NCBI RefSeq assembly: GCF_001456935.1
Contig: NZ_KQ758482.1
Span: forward strand, 724,249-788,248
Direction: 5' to 3'
Origin: [Bacillus] enclensis
GTDB lineage: Bacteria > Bacillota > Bacilli > Bacillales > Bacillaceae_B
DNA: 64,000 nt
Shown here: positions 34,974 to 43,488 of the stretch, piece by piece
How positions within the stretch are numbered: the first letter of the stretch is position 1
Layout of the letters: the number at the start of each line of letters is the position of its first letter
Program-made: the position numbers and the translations under genes
Notes under the pieces: model-generated
The model's database searches: none
Seen by the model: only the letters and a program-made list of their open reading frames with translations
Told to the model about the DNA's origin: nothing

Positions 34974-36014
34974 TTATTTGAGCTTGCGCTGTTTCCCGAT
35001 GTTTTTCCATTTTTTTCGTTCCAGGGATTCCAGCCGCTTGTTCCCTCTTCTTTCTGTATAGGCAATCTCCCTCTGAAGCTTGTGGTAATGATTCAATCGG
35101 TTATGATCAAGTTCACCTGCCAGGATTGCTTCCTTGATCCTGCAGCCCGGTTCACCGTCATGGGAGCAGTCATTGAACCTGCATGACAACCCCAGCTCTT
35201 CGATGTCACCGAATTGAGCAGACAATCCGTCCTGTCCCTGCCATAATTGTATTTCTCTCATCCCTGGTGTATCGATAAGGGAGGCCCCATTTCCCAATAG
35301 GAATAATTCCCTATGTGTCGTCGTATGCCGTCCCTTATCATCACCGCCCCTGACCTCTTTCGTTTTCTGAACATCTGCTTCAATGAGAAGATTTGTCAAA
35401 GTCGACTTTCCTACACCTGAAGAACCGACTAACGCCACTGTTTTACCCATTTCTAAATAGGGGTTCAACTGTTCGATTCCTTCTTTGGTGATCGAGCTGA
35501 TGGTAAGGACCTTCACCCCAAATAATTTGTCTTCCACCGCTTTTCTCTTTTCGGCAGCATTTGTACACGCATCAGCCTTCGTCAATACAACCACTGGATT
35601 CGCCCCGCTTTCCCAGCAGAGCAATAAATAACGTTCGATTCTTCCGATATTCAAATCATCATTTAGGGAAGAAAGGATGAAAATTGTATCAATGTTGGCA
35701 GCGATGATTTGTTCCTCCGCTTCCAACCCTGCTTTCTTCCTTGAGAATTTGCTGTTTCTCGGAAATACTCTTTCTATGATATTACCTTCTTCATTAAGTG
35801 AAACCCAGTCCCCGACTGCAGGCAGGCCTTCCCTGCTGACCGCTTCAAAACGGAATTTCCCGGATATTTTACAAAGCAAGTCATCGGATTGAGTCATGAC
35901 CCTGTATGCGCCTTTTTGTTCGGTCACTACCCTTCCAAGCCTGGTTAGGCTTAACTGTCCTTCCCCCAACGACTCCAGTTTGTTCTCGAATAATTGTGTT
36001 CTGATCGTTTTCAT
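34974..36014 (-). CDS. rsgA: Ribosome small-subunit-dependent GTPase RsgA
   Basis: A 346-residue circularly permuted GTPase. Order of motifs is G4 (VVLTKAD), G1 (VGSSGVGKSTL), G2-like (RHTTTHREL), G3 (DTPGMRE), then the zinc finger CRFNDCSHDGEPGC. An OB-like N-terminal domain comes first. It helps late 30S subunit maturation. Here it sits after msr genes and not in the usual Bacillus prpC-prkC-rsgA cluster, and it is longer than the typical 290-300 residues, so it may be a second RsgA paralogue. Start 36014 has GGGAGGACT upstream. Confidence 0.88.
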   Translation of the reverse strand: MKTIRTQLFENKLESLGEGQLSLTRLGRVVTEQKGAYRVMTQSDDLLCKISGKFRFEAVSREGLPAVGDWVSLNEEGNIIERVFPRNSKFSRKKAGLEAEEQIIAANIDTIFILSSLNDDLNIGRIERYLLLCWESGANPVVVLTKADACTNAAEKRKAVEDKLFGVKVLTISSITKEGIEQLNPYLEMGKTVALVGSSGVGKSTLTNLLIEADVQKTKEVRGGDDKGRHTTTHRELFLLGNGASLIDTPGMREIQLWQGQDGLSAQFGDIEELGLSCRFNDCSHDGEPGCRIKEAILAGELDHNRLNHYHKLQREIAYTERRGNKRLESLERKKWKNIGKQRKLK

Positions 36015-36031
36015 CCATAGTCCTCCCAAAA

Positions 36032-36070
36032 TAAAAAAAATCCATTAGCGCTCTGCACGCCAACGGATTC
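36032..36070 (-). terminator. Terminator of the possible 29-codon gene
   Basis: On the minus strand AATCCGTTGGCG pairs with CGCTAATGGATT (two wobbles) around TGCAGAG, followed by TTTTTTTATTT. Confidence 0.7.
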
Positions 36071-36094
36071 ATTCATCAGGGTATAAGAAGACCA

Positions 36095-36184
36095 CTAATT
36101 TAAATCACCGGTTAAAGCGGTATGCTGACATGCAGAGACATATTTATGCTGATATGCTTTTTGATTGATCATTTGTCTGCTCAT
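36095..36184 (-). CDS. Possible 29-residue small protein
   Basis: ATG 36184 to TAG 36095 encodes MSRQMINQKAYQHKY... ending HTALTGDLN, with CGGGTGATG before the start. It has a good promoter upstream and a terminator downstream, so it is a complete unit; whether the product is the peptide or the RNA cannot be told. Confidence 0.45.
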   Translation of the reverse strand: MSRQMINQKAYQHKYVSACQHTALTGDLN

Positions 36185-36216
36185 ATCTCATCACCCGCTT
36201 TCTGTAAGTTAAGTAT

Positions 36217-36245
36217 ATTATCGCTTAAAGATTCTGAGGATTCAA
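36217..36245 (-). promoter_or_regulatory. Sigma-A-type promoter for the 29-codon unit
   Basis: On the minus strand TTGAAT (36240-36245), a 17-base spacer and GATAAT (36217-36222). Confidence 0.65.
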
Positions 36246-36351
36246 GAGAAATTTTTATTTTTTCTGAAGAATATATAAAAATGGGTACTTTCACCATTTT
36301 ACTTCATATGCATATTCTAAGGTGTTGAGAAAGATTAAAGGGGAGAAAGCG

Positions 36352-37095
36352 ATGAGAAATCAACAAGATTATCTAAATAAGGCTTCTTTATACGATTTAC
36401 TGGCGGGATATTATAAATACAGTAATCCTTCCATGCATATTCATTATTATCAAAAGCATATAAAATATATGAATCTTGCCCTCCAAGCCCAGCAGAGAGA
36501 AATGAATCTTTCCAGCCAGCCAGCTTATGTCAGAGTACTTCACGCCGTCCCCGATGCACCAAGTGTAGATATATATATCAATGCCAACCGTGTCTTAAGG
36601 GATGTGGCATTCAAGGATATCAGTGATTATCTTACGCTGCCTGCAGGCAAATACCACATAGATATCTATCCAGCCGGCACCGGCGTCAACACGCTGATCA
36701 GCAAAAAAGTTAAAATTGAGCCGGGCAAGGTATATACACTTGCTGCTGTCGGCACTTCCAAAAAACTGCAGCTTCTTCCGTATATAGACGATCCGTCAGT
36801 CCCGAACGGGGAAACCAAGATCAAATTCATTCATCTCTCACCTGATGCCCCTGCGGTCGATATAGGTGTAAAAGGGGGAGACACAGTATTTCCGGACATT
36901 TCTTTCAAACAGGCAACTGAATATTTAAATCTGACTCCAATGACGGTTAACCTTGAAGCAAGAATCGCTGGTACAAAAAATACAGTGCTGGATATACCTG
37001 GCGTAAGTTTAAAAGCCAATCAGCCATATACCATTGTCGCCGTAGGATTCGCAGAGGGTGAACCCGGACTCGAAACTCTATTATTAAAAGGATAA
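36352..37095 (+). CDS. DUF4397 domain protein (two repeats), no signal peptide
   Basis: A 247-residue protein with two DUF4397 repeats: YVRVLHAVPDAPSVDIYINANRVLRDV (about residues 60-86) and IKFIHLSPDAPAVDIGVKGGDTVFPDI (about 157-183), each followed by a Thr/Val-rich beta region. The first 50 residues are Tyr/Asn/His-rich with YKYSNPSMHIHYYQKHIKYMN. DUF4397 proteins are usually exported; no signal peptide or membrane helix is visible here. ATG 36352 follows AAAGGGGAG. Its converging partner is ypmS; both end at a shared terminator. Confidence 0.85.
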   Translation: MRNQQDYLNKASLYDLLAGYYKYSNPSMHIHYYQKHIKYMNLALQAQQREMNLSSQPAYVRVLHAVPDAPSVDIYINANRVLRDVAFKDISDYLTLPAGKYHIDIYPAGTGVNTLISKKVKIEPGKVYTLAAVGTSKKLQLLPYIDDPSVPNGETKIKFIHLSPDAPAVDIGVKGGDTVFPDISFKQATEYLNLTPMTVNLEARIAGTKNTVLDIPGVSLKANQPYTIVAVGFAEGEPGLETLLLKG

Positions 37096-37128
37096 AAAAA
37101 GATGACCGTTTTGGTCATCCTTTTTTTA
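37094..37128. terminator. Bidirectional terminator
   Basis: GATGACC pairs with GGTCATC around GTTTT, with A-tract and T-tract flanks. Confidence 0.85.
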
Positions 37129-37713
37129 TTGAGCCTGATCTACAGGCACTAACAATCTGAACATGATGTTGTCTTTTTCCAGGTCAAATTCCTTTGCACG
37201 CACTTTAATATCACTTTTGAGTTTCATATCCTGAAGTGACACGTAAATTAACTCATCACTCGGCTGGATCTTAACCCATTCAGGAAAATTATATGAGTCC
37301 CTGATGACCTTCAAAACATACGATACAGGCAAGTTCAGGGCTCCAACTGAAATTGATTTCTGTTTAAGGAGGATATCCCCGTTCTCCAGTGCCTTGGGTT
37401 CAAAGGTAAGCTTGAAATCCAGGTCTGACGTAAAAACAGGCACAGATCCGTGCAATTCTACATCATCTTTTAATTTCACATCGTAGTCGACCGGACCTTT
37501 CAGGCCCTCTTCTTCAATATAGTGTTCGATGATGAGATTCAGGTCGTGCTTGTTCGATCTGACATCAAACCCTACTTCTTTGTCAGTATTATTTTTGTTT
37601 AAGGGTAATTCATCGTTTTCGGCTGGAGCAAAAATCATGATTAGCAGTATGACGATTCCTGCAATCAACGCTCCCAATAAGGCAAAAAAACCTGCCTTCC
37701 ATTTGTTCTTCAT
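37126..37713 (-). CDS. ypmS: YpmS family membrane-anchored protein
   Basis: A 195-residue protein with one N-terminal membrane helix (residues 8-27) and an extracytoplasmic DUF2140 domain: FDVRSNKHDLNLIIEHYIEEEGLKGPVDYDVKLKDDVELHG. Partner of YpmR, 30 bases upstream. Function is unknown; recent work links YpmR/YpmS family members to the membrane surface and lipoteichoic acid, which I cannot confirm from sequence. Confidence 0.85.
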   Translation of the reverse strand: MKNKWKAGFFALLGALIAGIVILLIMIFAPAENDELPLNKNNTDKEVGFDVRSNKHDLNLIIEHYIEEEGLKGPVDYDVKLKDDVELHGSVPVFTSDLDFKLTFEPKALENGDILLKQKSISVGALNLPVSYVLKVIRDSYNFPEWVKIQPSDELIYVSLQDMKLKSDIKVRAKEFDLEKDNIMFRLLVPVDQAQ

Positions 37714-37743
37714 AACGGCTTCTCCTCTTCTGGCTATATATCG

Positions 37744-38538
37744 TTAATCAGTCAGTCTTGCAATTGTTTCCCCTTGTGAAAGAGTCTCAAACATCCGGTC
37801 CGCAATCAGTTTATATCCTTCATCATTTGGATGGAAGTAATCTTCATAGAGCAGTGTATCCCCGCTGTCGATAAACAAATCGTCAATTTTTATAAAGAGC
37901 GTTTTATCATAGCTGCTCAATACCTGTTCGCTTGCACTGTTCCAATTGGAAATGATTTGATTTACTTCATCTATTTCAGAGAACCAAGTATTAAATGGAT
38001 TATATAGTCCGACAAGCACGACCCCTGCATCCGGGTTATAGCTTTTGATCGTCTTCATGATTTCAGAAAGCCTTTCCTGATACAAGCGTTTTTCTTCTTG
38101 AAAAACTTCCAGACTCAAATGAGAAAGATTTTCCCTGAAAATCTTCATGACATCGTTTCCTCCAATGGTGATCATGACGACATCAGATTCTTCGATCGAC
38201 TTTTTCACTTTGTCTTCTTTCAACCGTTTCAGCAGCTGATCCGTGCGGTTTCCCCTTACCCCGTAATTATGGAACTGTGCATTATTTATACCTTCCATAG
38301 ACTCAAGGTGATCCTCAAGATAAGGTACATACCCTCCACTTTTCGTGCTGTCGCCTACTCCCTGAGTGAGGGAATCCCCGATTGAGACGATTTTTAAATT
38401 TTTCGGTATGAAGTCTTCGTTTGGGGTCTCTTTATCCCATAACGAAACTTCCCTTGTTACATGTTCTGCTGCATCTTCCATGGAACATCCCGATAATAGA
38501 AGAACAAAAGCAAGCATGAAGAATGCTATCCTTTTCAT
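37744..38538 (-). CDS. ypmR: SGNH-hydrolase lipoprotein YpmR
   Basis: A 264-residue GDSL/SGNH esterase with a lipobox (LLSGCSM). Catalytic blocks: IVSIGDSLTQGVGD (Ser), VRGNRTDQLL, ITIGGNDV (Asn), and DYFHPNDEGYKLIADRM (Asp-x-x-His). It acts on a surface ester. ATG 38538 has GGCGAGGTG upstream; the GTG three codons earlier overlaps it. Operon with ypmS. Confidence 0.9.
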   Translation of the reverse strand: MKRIAFFMLAFVLLLSGCSMEDAAEHVTREVSLWDKETPNEDFIPKNLKIVSIGDSLTQGVGDSTKSGGYVPYLEDHLESMEGINNAQFHNYGVRGNRTDQLLKRLKEDKVKKSIEESDVVMITIGGNDVMKIFRENLSHLSLEVFQEEKRLYQERLSEIMKTIKSYNPDAGVVLVGLYNPFNTWFSEIDEVNQIISNWNSASEQVLSSYDKTLFIKIDDLFIDSGDTLLYEDYFHPNDEGYKLIADRMFETLSQGETIARLTD

Positions 38539-38719
38539 CTGCTTCACCTCGCCTACACTTTAATATTATTATATCACGACAGTATATCAGTAAAACCTTT
38601 GTTAAGAATACATAAACGAATTGTAAACTGCTTTCTAAGATGAATGTTCATATAATTAGTATATGTTATTAAATGTATATTTGAATCACAAAGGTATTCG
38701 GGATTTTTCCCGTAACGTC

Positions 38720-38749
38720 AAAAACGGCGAAGGACCCTCCGCCGTTTTG
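38720..38749 (-). terminator. Terminator of the degV gene
   Basis: AAAACGGCGGAGG / CTTCGCCGTTTT, a strong GC stem with T residues on the minus strand. Confidence 0.85.
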
Positions 38750-38753
38750 CGAT

Positions 38754-39596
38754 TTAATCTGTATAGTACATAAATCCAATAGCCCCGATTCCAGTATGGG
38801 TACTGATGACGGGAGTCGTTTCACCTATCTCAAATTCATCAAACCCGGTCTTTTCTTTGATCTTATTTTTTATATTCTGAGCCAGTTTCATTCCATCCGC
38901 ATGGACCAGGCCGACACCGCGGATTGTTTTCCCCTTGACGTCATCAACGAATTGGGAAGTTAAGTATTTTACAACCTGAGAATGACTTCGGACCTTTGCC
39001 ACCGGGGTATACTCCCCGCCTGCCAGTGATGCGATCGGTTTGATATTAAGCAAAGAGCCGATCATTGCCCTGCCCTTTCCGATCCTGCCGCCCTTTACAA
39101 GGTTTTCTAATGTATCGACGACAACAAACAAATCGGTTTTATTTCGGATTTCTTCGATCGAACGAAGGATTTCTTCAAGCGATTTTCCCGCTTTTGCAAG
39201 CTTGGCAGCTTCGATTACTTGAAAAGCAAGGCCCCTTGAAATGAATCGTGAATCTACTACCTTCACCTGTGAAGAAGACATTTCTGCAGCAGATTCTGCC
39301 GATCTTACAGTTCCACTCATATTGCCGGTCATATGAATCGAGAGTATGATCGATCCATCTTTTCCTAATTCGTCGTATTTTTCAAGGAAAGCTCCGGCAG
39401 GGGGCTGCGAGCTTTTAGGGAGTTCCTTTGAATTCCTCATCTTTTCCAAAAAGCTCGAAGGAGTCAATTCAACCCTATCTAAATATGTTTCCCCATCGAT
39501 GGTGATGGATAGAGGAACAACATGAATGTCCAAATCATTTATTTCTTTCTCTGTTAAATCTCCTGTTGAATCTGTAACGATTTTTATTTTGTTCAA
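38754..39596 (-). CDS. degV: DegV family fatty-acid-binding protein 1
   Basis: A 280-residue DegV/FakB-type protein: IKIVTDSTGDLTEKEI, SQPPAGAFLEKYDELGKDGSIILSIHMTGNMSGTVRSAESA, RIGKGRAMIGSLLNIKPI and a C-terminal HTGIGAIGFMYYTD. FakB proteins hold a fatty acid so that a FakA kinase can phosphorylate it. FakA is not in the window. TTG 39596 follows AAGGA at about ten bases. Confidence 0.9.
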   Translation of the reverse strand: MNKIKIVTDSTGDLTEKEINDLDIHVVPLSITIDGETYLDRVELTPSSFLEKMRNSKELPKSSQPPAGAFLEKYDELGKDGSIILSIHMTGNMSGTVRSAESAAEMSSSQVKVVDSRFISRGLAFQVIEAAKLAKAGKSLEEILRSIEEIRNKTDLFVVVDTLENLVKGGRIGKGRAMIGSLLNIKPIASLAGGEYTPVAKVRSHSQVVKYLTSQFVDDVKGKTIRGVGLVHADGMKLAQNIKNKIKEKTGFDEFEIGETTPVISTHTGIGAIGFMYYTD

Positions 39597-39690
39597 CTTA
39601 GCCACATCCTTCTACCATATCCCTTGTATTATAACGTTTACGAGTCAGGAATTAAATAGATTTTATCAATTGATGAAGTTAACGTTCCAG

Positions 39691-39736
39691 AAAAGAAAAA
39701 GGCTGGATCCAGAGTGGAAACTCTCCTGGATGCAGC
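39691..39736 (-). terminator. Terminator of ypmP
   Basis: CTGCATCCAG / CTGGATCCAGC with loop; minus strand continues CTTTTTCTTTTC. Confidence 0.7.
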
Positions 39737-39744
39737 GCAGGTGG

Positions 39745-39996
39745 TCATGCATTATTTTTCAGTTCTGAATTGTGGTAAACTTGTTCATAATCGGACCATT
39801 TCATTGTTTTCTTCAGATATTCCCTGAAACTGAATGCCGACCTGTTCGTTTCGTCTTTGGAGATTTTCATTATGAAAGCATTTAATTTCAGATTTACTCT
39901 GAAGGAGAGCGGGCTGTCTTCCTTTAATACAGGGACTTCTAAGATTTTGACTTTCCTTCCATACTTTGATTTGAACTCAATGGTTTTTGTCAGCAA
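39745..39996 (-). CDS. ypmP: YpmP-like DUF2535 protein
   Basis: An 83-residue protein of the DUF2535 family, IEFKSKYGRKVKILEVPVLKEDSPLSFRVNLKLNAFIMKI, then a charged C-terminus. It starts at TTG 39996 with GAGGATTG upstream. No known function. The location between degV and the yedK-like gene agrees with the ypm segment of Bacillus. Confidence 0.7.
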   Translation of the reverse strand: MLTKTIEFKSKYGRKVKILEVPVLKEDSPLSFRVNLKLNAFIMKISKDETNRSAFSFREYLKKTMKWSDYEQVYHNSELKNNA

Positions 39997-40092
39997 AGTA
40001 TCAATCCTCTTTTATACCCGTTTGTATTCTTATTATACCTCAGGATGAAGCGCATATAATGTCTAATTTTGCAAAACTGAAAAAAATTGTGT

Positions 40093-40746
40093 TCAAGCAG
40101 GGGTGATACATTCTTTACTATCGTTTTTGGGCGAATTCACAATCATCGAAACCTCATAGCTCTTCATTTCTTCCCCGGGATACGACCTTAATAAGGGTGA
40201 AGCTTCTTCAAAGCGATATTTGTCTGTATCCAGCCATTTTTCAATATCATCATTATTCTTCAGTATGACCGGCATCCTGTCATGGACGGGGTTGACCACT
40301 TCATTTGCCTTTGTCGTAAGGATGGTTGATGTGACCCTTCCATCACTTGTCCTGTCCCATAGTCCGGCAAAAACAAATGGTTCCTCACTCTTAAGAAGGA
40401 AACGCACAGGGATTTTGCCACCTTCCCCTTTTTTCCATTCATAAAACCCATCCGAAAAAATGACCATTCTCCTTTTGTGCACCAATGAGCGAAAACTTGG
40501 TTTATCCAATAATGTTTCACTGCGCGCATTGATCAATGGTTTCCATTTATTCGTGTTTGCCCAGCCCGGAACAAGGCCCCACAACGTTTCACCTGCCTTT
40601 CTTACACCGTTCTTTGAAATAAGCGACAGTACTTTCTGTGACGGGGCCACATTGTATCTCGGTGAAGTTTCTTTGATGAATTTATCAATCAAAAACTGGT
40701 TTACTAATTCTTCAAGCGGCGTCGTAAGAGAAAACCTTCCACACAT
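40093..40746 (-). CDS. SOS-response-associated HMCES/YedK-type DNA-protein crosslinking protein
   Basis: A 217-residue DUF159 protein. Cys2 of MCGRFSL forms a crosslink to abasic sites; NARSETLLDKPSF supplies the conserved Asn and NPVHDRMPVIL the His, with Glu in FYEWKKGEG. It shields single-stranded DNA abasic sites. Start 40746 follows GAGGTGACAAATCT. No LexA box was recognised upstream. Confidence 0.9.
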   Translation of the reverse strand: MCGRFSLTTPLEELVNQFLIDKFIKETSPRYNVAPSQKVLSLISKNGVRKAGETLWGLVPGWANTNKWKPLINARSETLLDKPSFRSLVHKRRMVIFSDGFYEWKKGEGGKIPVRFLLKSEEPFVFAGLWDRTSDGRVTSTILTTKANEVVNPVHDRMPVILKNNDDIEKWLDTDKYRFEEASPLLRSYPGEEMKSYEVSMIVNSPKNDSKECITPA

Positions 40747-40929
40747 AGATTTGTCACCTCTGCAATATTTGTTGCTCCTTTTAGCGAATTCAACTTCTCT
40801 TTTCTTAAAAAGAGAGTAACCTAAACCGCCCGTAAAAACAATATCTCCCGCAAAATGGTTGCAGATTTTTGGAAAGAGGATTACGATAAATACACAACAA
40901 TTACTGTTCGTCGGAAAGGATGTTTTCTT

Positions 40930-41568
40930 TTGACATATGACTTTGATTATTCAAATTGGAAAGAGGAACTTGCCAATGCCATCACCCATGGCATCGGATT
41001 TATATTGAGCATCCCGGCATTGGTCATGCTGATCATCATATCCATAGACAGAGGTACGCCATGGCACATAGTCAGCTTTTCCATATTCGGGGCATCGATG
41101 ATCCTTCTTTATTTATTTTCCACTCTGCTTCACAGCTTTAAACCATCGAAGGCCAAGAACCTGTTCGCCGTTCTTGATCACTCTGCTATATATATCTTAA
41201 TTGCAGGGACATATACACCGTTCATGCTTGTGAGTGTAAGGGGAGCTCTTGGCTGGACCCTTTTCGGGATTGTGTGGGGGCTTGCCGTGGCGGGAGTGGT
41301 ATTCAAATGCTATTTCGTCGACCGGTATCAGGTGGTCTCCACCCTTTTCTATCTTGTTATGGGATGGCTTGTCATCATCGCCGTAAAGCCGCTTTATTTC
41401 AGTCTTTCCGGGGCTGGGTTCTCCCTACTGTTAGCCGGGGGCATCCTGTATTCGATCGGTGCCATCTTCTATGTATGGAATAAGCTTCCTTATAACCATG
41501 CAATCTGGCATTTATTTGTCCTTGCAGGAAGCGGCTGTATGTATTTCTGTATTTTGCTTTATGTTTAA
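40930..41568 (+). CDS. yplQ: Hemolysin III family membrane protein (YplQ-like)
   Basis: A 212-residue protein with seven membrane helices. The N-terminal ELANAITHGIGFILSIPALV holds the conserved His, and DHSAIYILIAGTYTPF and HAIWHLFVLAGS carry the other histidines of the PAQR/HlyIII zinc site. TTG 40930 is chosen: GGAAAGGA is nine bases upstream and the extra 25 residues of the longer frame are not homologous-looking. B. subtilis YplQ is 213 residues. Confidence 0.88.
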   Translation: MTYDFDYSNWKEELANAITHGIGFILSIPALVMLIIISIDRGTPWHIVSFSIFGASMILLYLFSTLLHSFKPSKAKNLFAVLDHSAIYILIAGTYTPFMLVSVRGALGWTLFGIVWGLAVAGVVFKCYFVDRYQVVSTLFYLVMGWLVIIAVKPLYFSLSGAGFSLLLAGGILYSIGAIFYVWNKLPYNHAIWHLFVLAGSGCMYFCILLYV

Positions 41569-41640
41569 ATCAAAAAGTACCTGGAACAAAACTAAAATAT
41601 TCTTACTTAAAGGCCAACAATTTTAGCATTAGCCTTAAAT

Positions 41641-41775
41641 ACCGCTATTGATTTCCGTGCAAGACTTCGCTTTCCGCGGGTAGCCCGTGAGCCTCCTCGG
41701 CAAGCCTGCGGGGTCTCACATAAGCTACTCTTCCCGCAGGAGTCTGCGTCTTGCACTCCAATCAACCGCTGGCAA
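41641..41775 (+). repeat. Dispersed repeat family A, copy 3
   Basis: Begins ACCGCTATTGATTTCCGTGC, contains the CCGCGGGTAGCCCGTGAGCCTCCTC motif, then CCCGCAGGAGTCTGCGTCTT and ends ACCGCTGGCAAGAGCG. Left GTGCAAGAC and right GTCTTGCAC are inverted. Confidence 0.85.
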
Positions 41776-41810
41776 GAGCGAAAATAATAAAAAGTACATT
41801 GAACATGACT

Positions 41811-41858
41811 AAAAAACCGCACGAATTTGCATCCTAAGCAAATACGTGCGGTTTTTAA
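41811..41858 (-). terminator. Terminator of dfrA
   Basis: AAAACCGCACG and CGTGCGGTTTT with inner ATTTGC / GCAAAT; ends in TTTTT on both strands. Confidence 0.85.
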
Positions 41859-41907
41859 TTAAACTAAGACACTTTATCCCAGCCACTTTTCTTACTGGGT
41901 TCTTCTT

Positions 41908-42393
41908 TTATTTTCGATCATATATCATAAAGTAATAACCATATGGGTTTTTGTGATCTTTAGGGCCCTTTTCACTGGATATCAATTCCCATTCCTCTTT
42001 ATCAAAAGGAGGAAAGAAAGTGTCCCCGCTGAATTCTTCTTCGATCCTGGTAACATATAGACGGTCTGCGTAAGGAAACATTTCATTAAAGATCTCGGCT
42101 CCGCCAATCACAAAGATTTCTTCATCCTGACTTTCATCAATTTCAGTTATCTTCTCCAACTCATGTATAATATTACATCCTTCGGCCACATAGTCTTTAT
42201 CTCTTGTGACCACAATATTCTCTCTTCCAGGGAGAGGCCTGCCGATTGATTCAAAGGTTTTTCTCCCCATGATGATCGGTTTTCCCATTGTCGTTTTTTT
42301 AAAGAAAGCCAGATCAGCCGGCAGGTGCCAGGGAAGTTCATTGTTCTTTCCGATTGCTGATTTTGAGTCCATCGCTACGATAAATGAAATCAT
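41908..42393 (-). CDS. dfrA: Dihydrofolate reductase
   Basis: A 161-residue DHFR of normal length. N-terminus MISFIVAMDSKSAIGKNNELPWHLPADLAFFKKTTMGKPIIMGRKTFESIG holds the substrate and NADPH sites, including Asp/Glu at position 27-28 in LPADLA and the GRPLPGRENIV motif. It makes tetrahydrofolate. It follows thyA by 47 bases, the usual pair. Confidence 0.95.
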   Translation of the reverse strand: MISFIVAMDSKSAIGKNNELPWHLPADLAFFKKTTMGKPIIMGRKTFESIGRPLPGRENIVVTRDKDYVAEGCNIIHELEKITEIDESQDEEIFVIGGAEIFNEMFPYADRLYVTRIEEEFSGDTFFPPFDKEEWELISSEKGPKDHKNPYGYYFMIYDRK

Positions 42394-42440
42394 TATTTAT
42401 CCCCTTTCAATTCCAATATTAAGATTGGAGCTGTATATGA

Positions 42441-43397
42441 TTAAACAGCAACCGGTGCTTTTATGGATGGGTGAGGGTCGTATCCTTCCAATTCGATGTC
42501 TTCCATTTCAAAATCAAACACCGATTTGACATCGCTGTTCAGTGAAAGCTTTGGAAACGCCCTTGGTTCACGGTCAAGCTGAGTGGTGATTTGATCAATA
42601 TGATTGGTATAGATATGCGCATCCCCAATCGTATGGACAAAGTCCCCGACCGAAAGGCCGCATTCATGTGCAATCAAGTGGGTCAACAGTGCATAGCTTG
42701 CAATATTGAAAGGGATTCCGAGGAAGATATCCCCGCTGCGCTGGTAAAGCTGACAGCTCAATTTACCATCCGCGACGTAAAATTGAAACAGGGTATGACA
42801 AGGCGGCAGTCCCATCATCGGGACGAACTCCGGCGACCAGCTGGATAAAATCAAACGTCTTGAGTCAGGATTGGTCTTAATCTGTTCGATCAAGTCTTTC
42901 AACTGATCAATTGCCCCGCCTGAAGTCGTTTCCCATGCCCTCCATTGCTTGCCGTAAACCGGTCCCAGGTCTCCAAATTTCTTTGCAAACTCATCATCAT
43001 TAAGGATACGCTCTTTGAACTGTTCCATTTCCCTTTGGTATAGTTTATTGAATTCCTCATCTTCCTGGCTTCTTAATCCAAAATCCTTCATGTCCGGGCC
43101 TGAATACTCACTGCTCTCCACCCAGTTCTTAAAAGCCCACTCATTCCAGATATTGTTATTGTGCTGCAGCAAATAACGGATATTTGTATCCCCTTTTATG
43201 AACCACAGCAATTCACTTGCCACCAGTCGGAAAGGCACCCGTTTGGTAGTCAGAAGCGGAAATCCTTTGGATAAGTCAAACCTCATTTGATAGCCGAAGA
43301 CTGATAGAGTGCCGGTCCCTGTCCGGTCCTCTTTTCTAAAGCCGTTGTCCAATACATGACGGCACATATCCAGATATGCATGTTCACCGTGTTTCAT
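42441..43397 (-). CDS. thyA: Thymidylate synthase ThyA (long form)
   Basis: A 318-residue thymidylate synthase with the catalytic cysteine in [44 protein letters not shown] and the C-terminal [12 protein letters not shown]. Compared with the approximately 264-residue E. coli type it carries an insertion of about 50 residues around 80-130 ([21 protein letters not shown]...), as in the Lactobacillus casei enzyme. dUMP + methylene-THF gives dTMP. ATG 43397 with AAGGGGC upstream. Confidence 0.93.
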   Translation of the reverse strand: MKHGEHAYLDMCRHVLDNGFRKEDRTGTGTLSVFGYQMRFDLSKGFPLLTTKRVPFRLVASELLWFIKGDTNIRYLLQHNNNIWNEWAFKNWVESSEYSGPDMKDFGLRSQEDEEFNKLYQREMEQFKERILNDDEFAKKFGDLGPVYGKQWRAWETTSGGAIDQLKDLIEQIKTNPDSRRLILSSWSPEFVPMMGLPPCHTLFQFYVADGKLSCQLYQRSGDIFLGIPFNIASYALLTHLIAHECGLSVGDFVHTIGDAHIYTNHIDQITTQLDREPRAFPKLSLNSDVKSVFDFEMEDIELEGYDPHPSIKAPVAV

Positions 43398-43488
43398 CAT
43401 CATTGCCCCTTCGCTGAATAGTAATTTCGTTATGTATAGCAGAAGGATATTCCTTCTGCTTAATTGTGTACTCGATCATCATTGAGAG

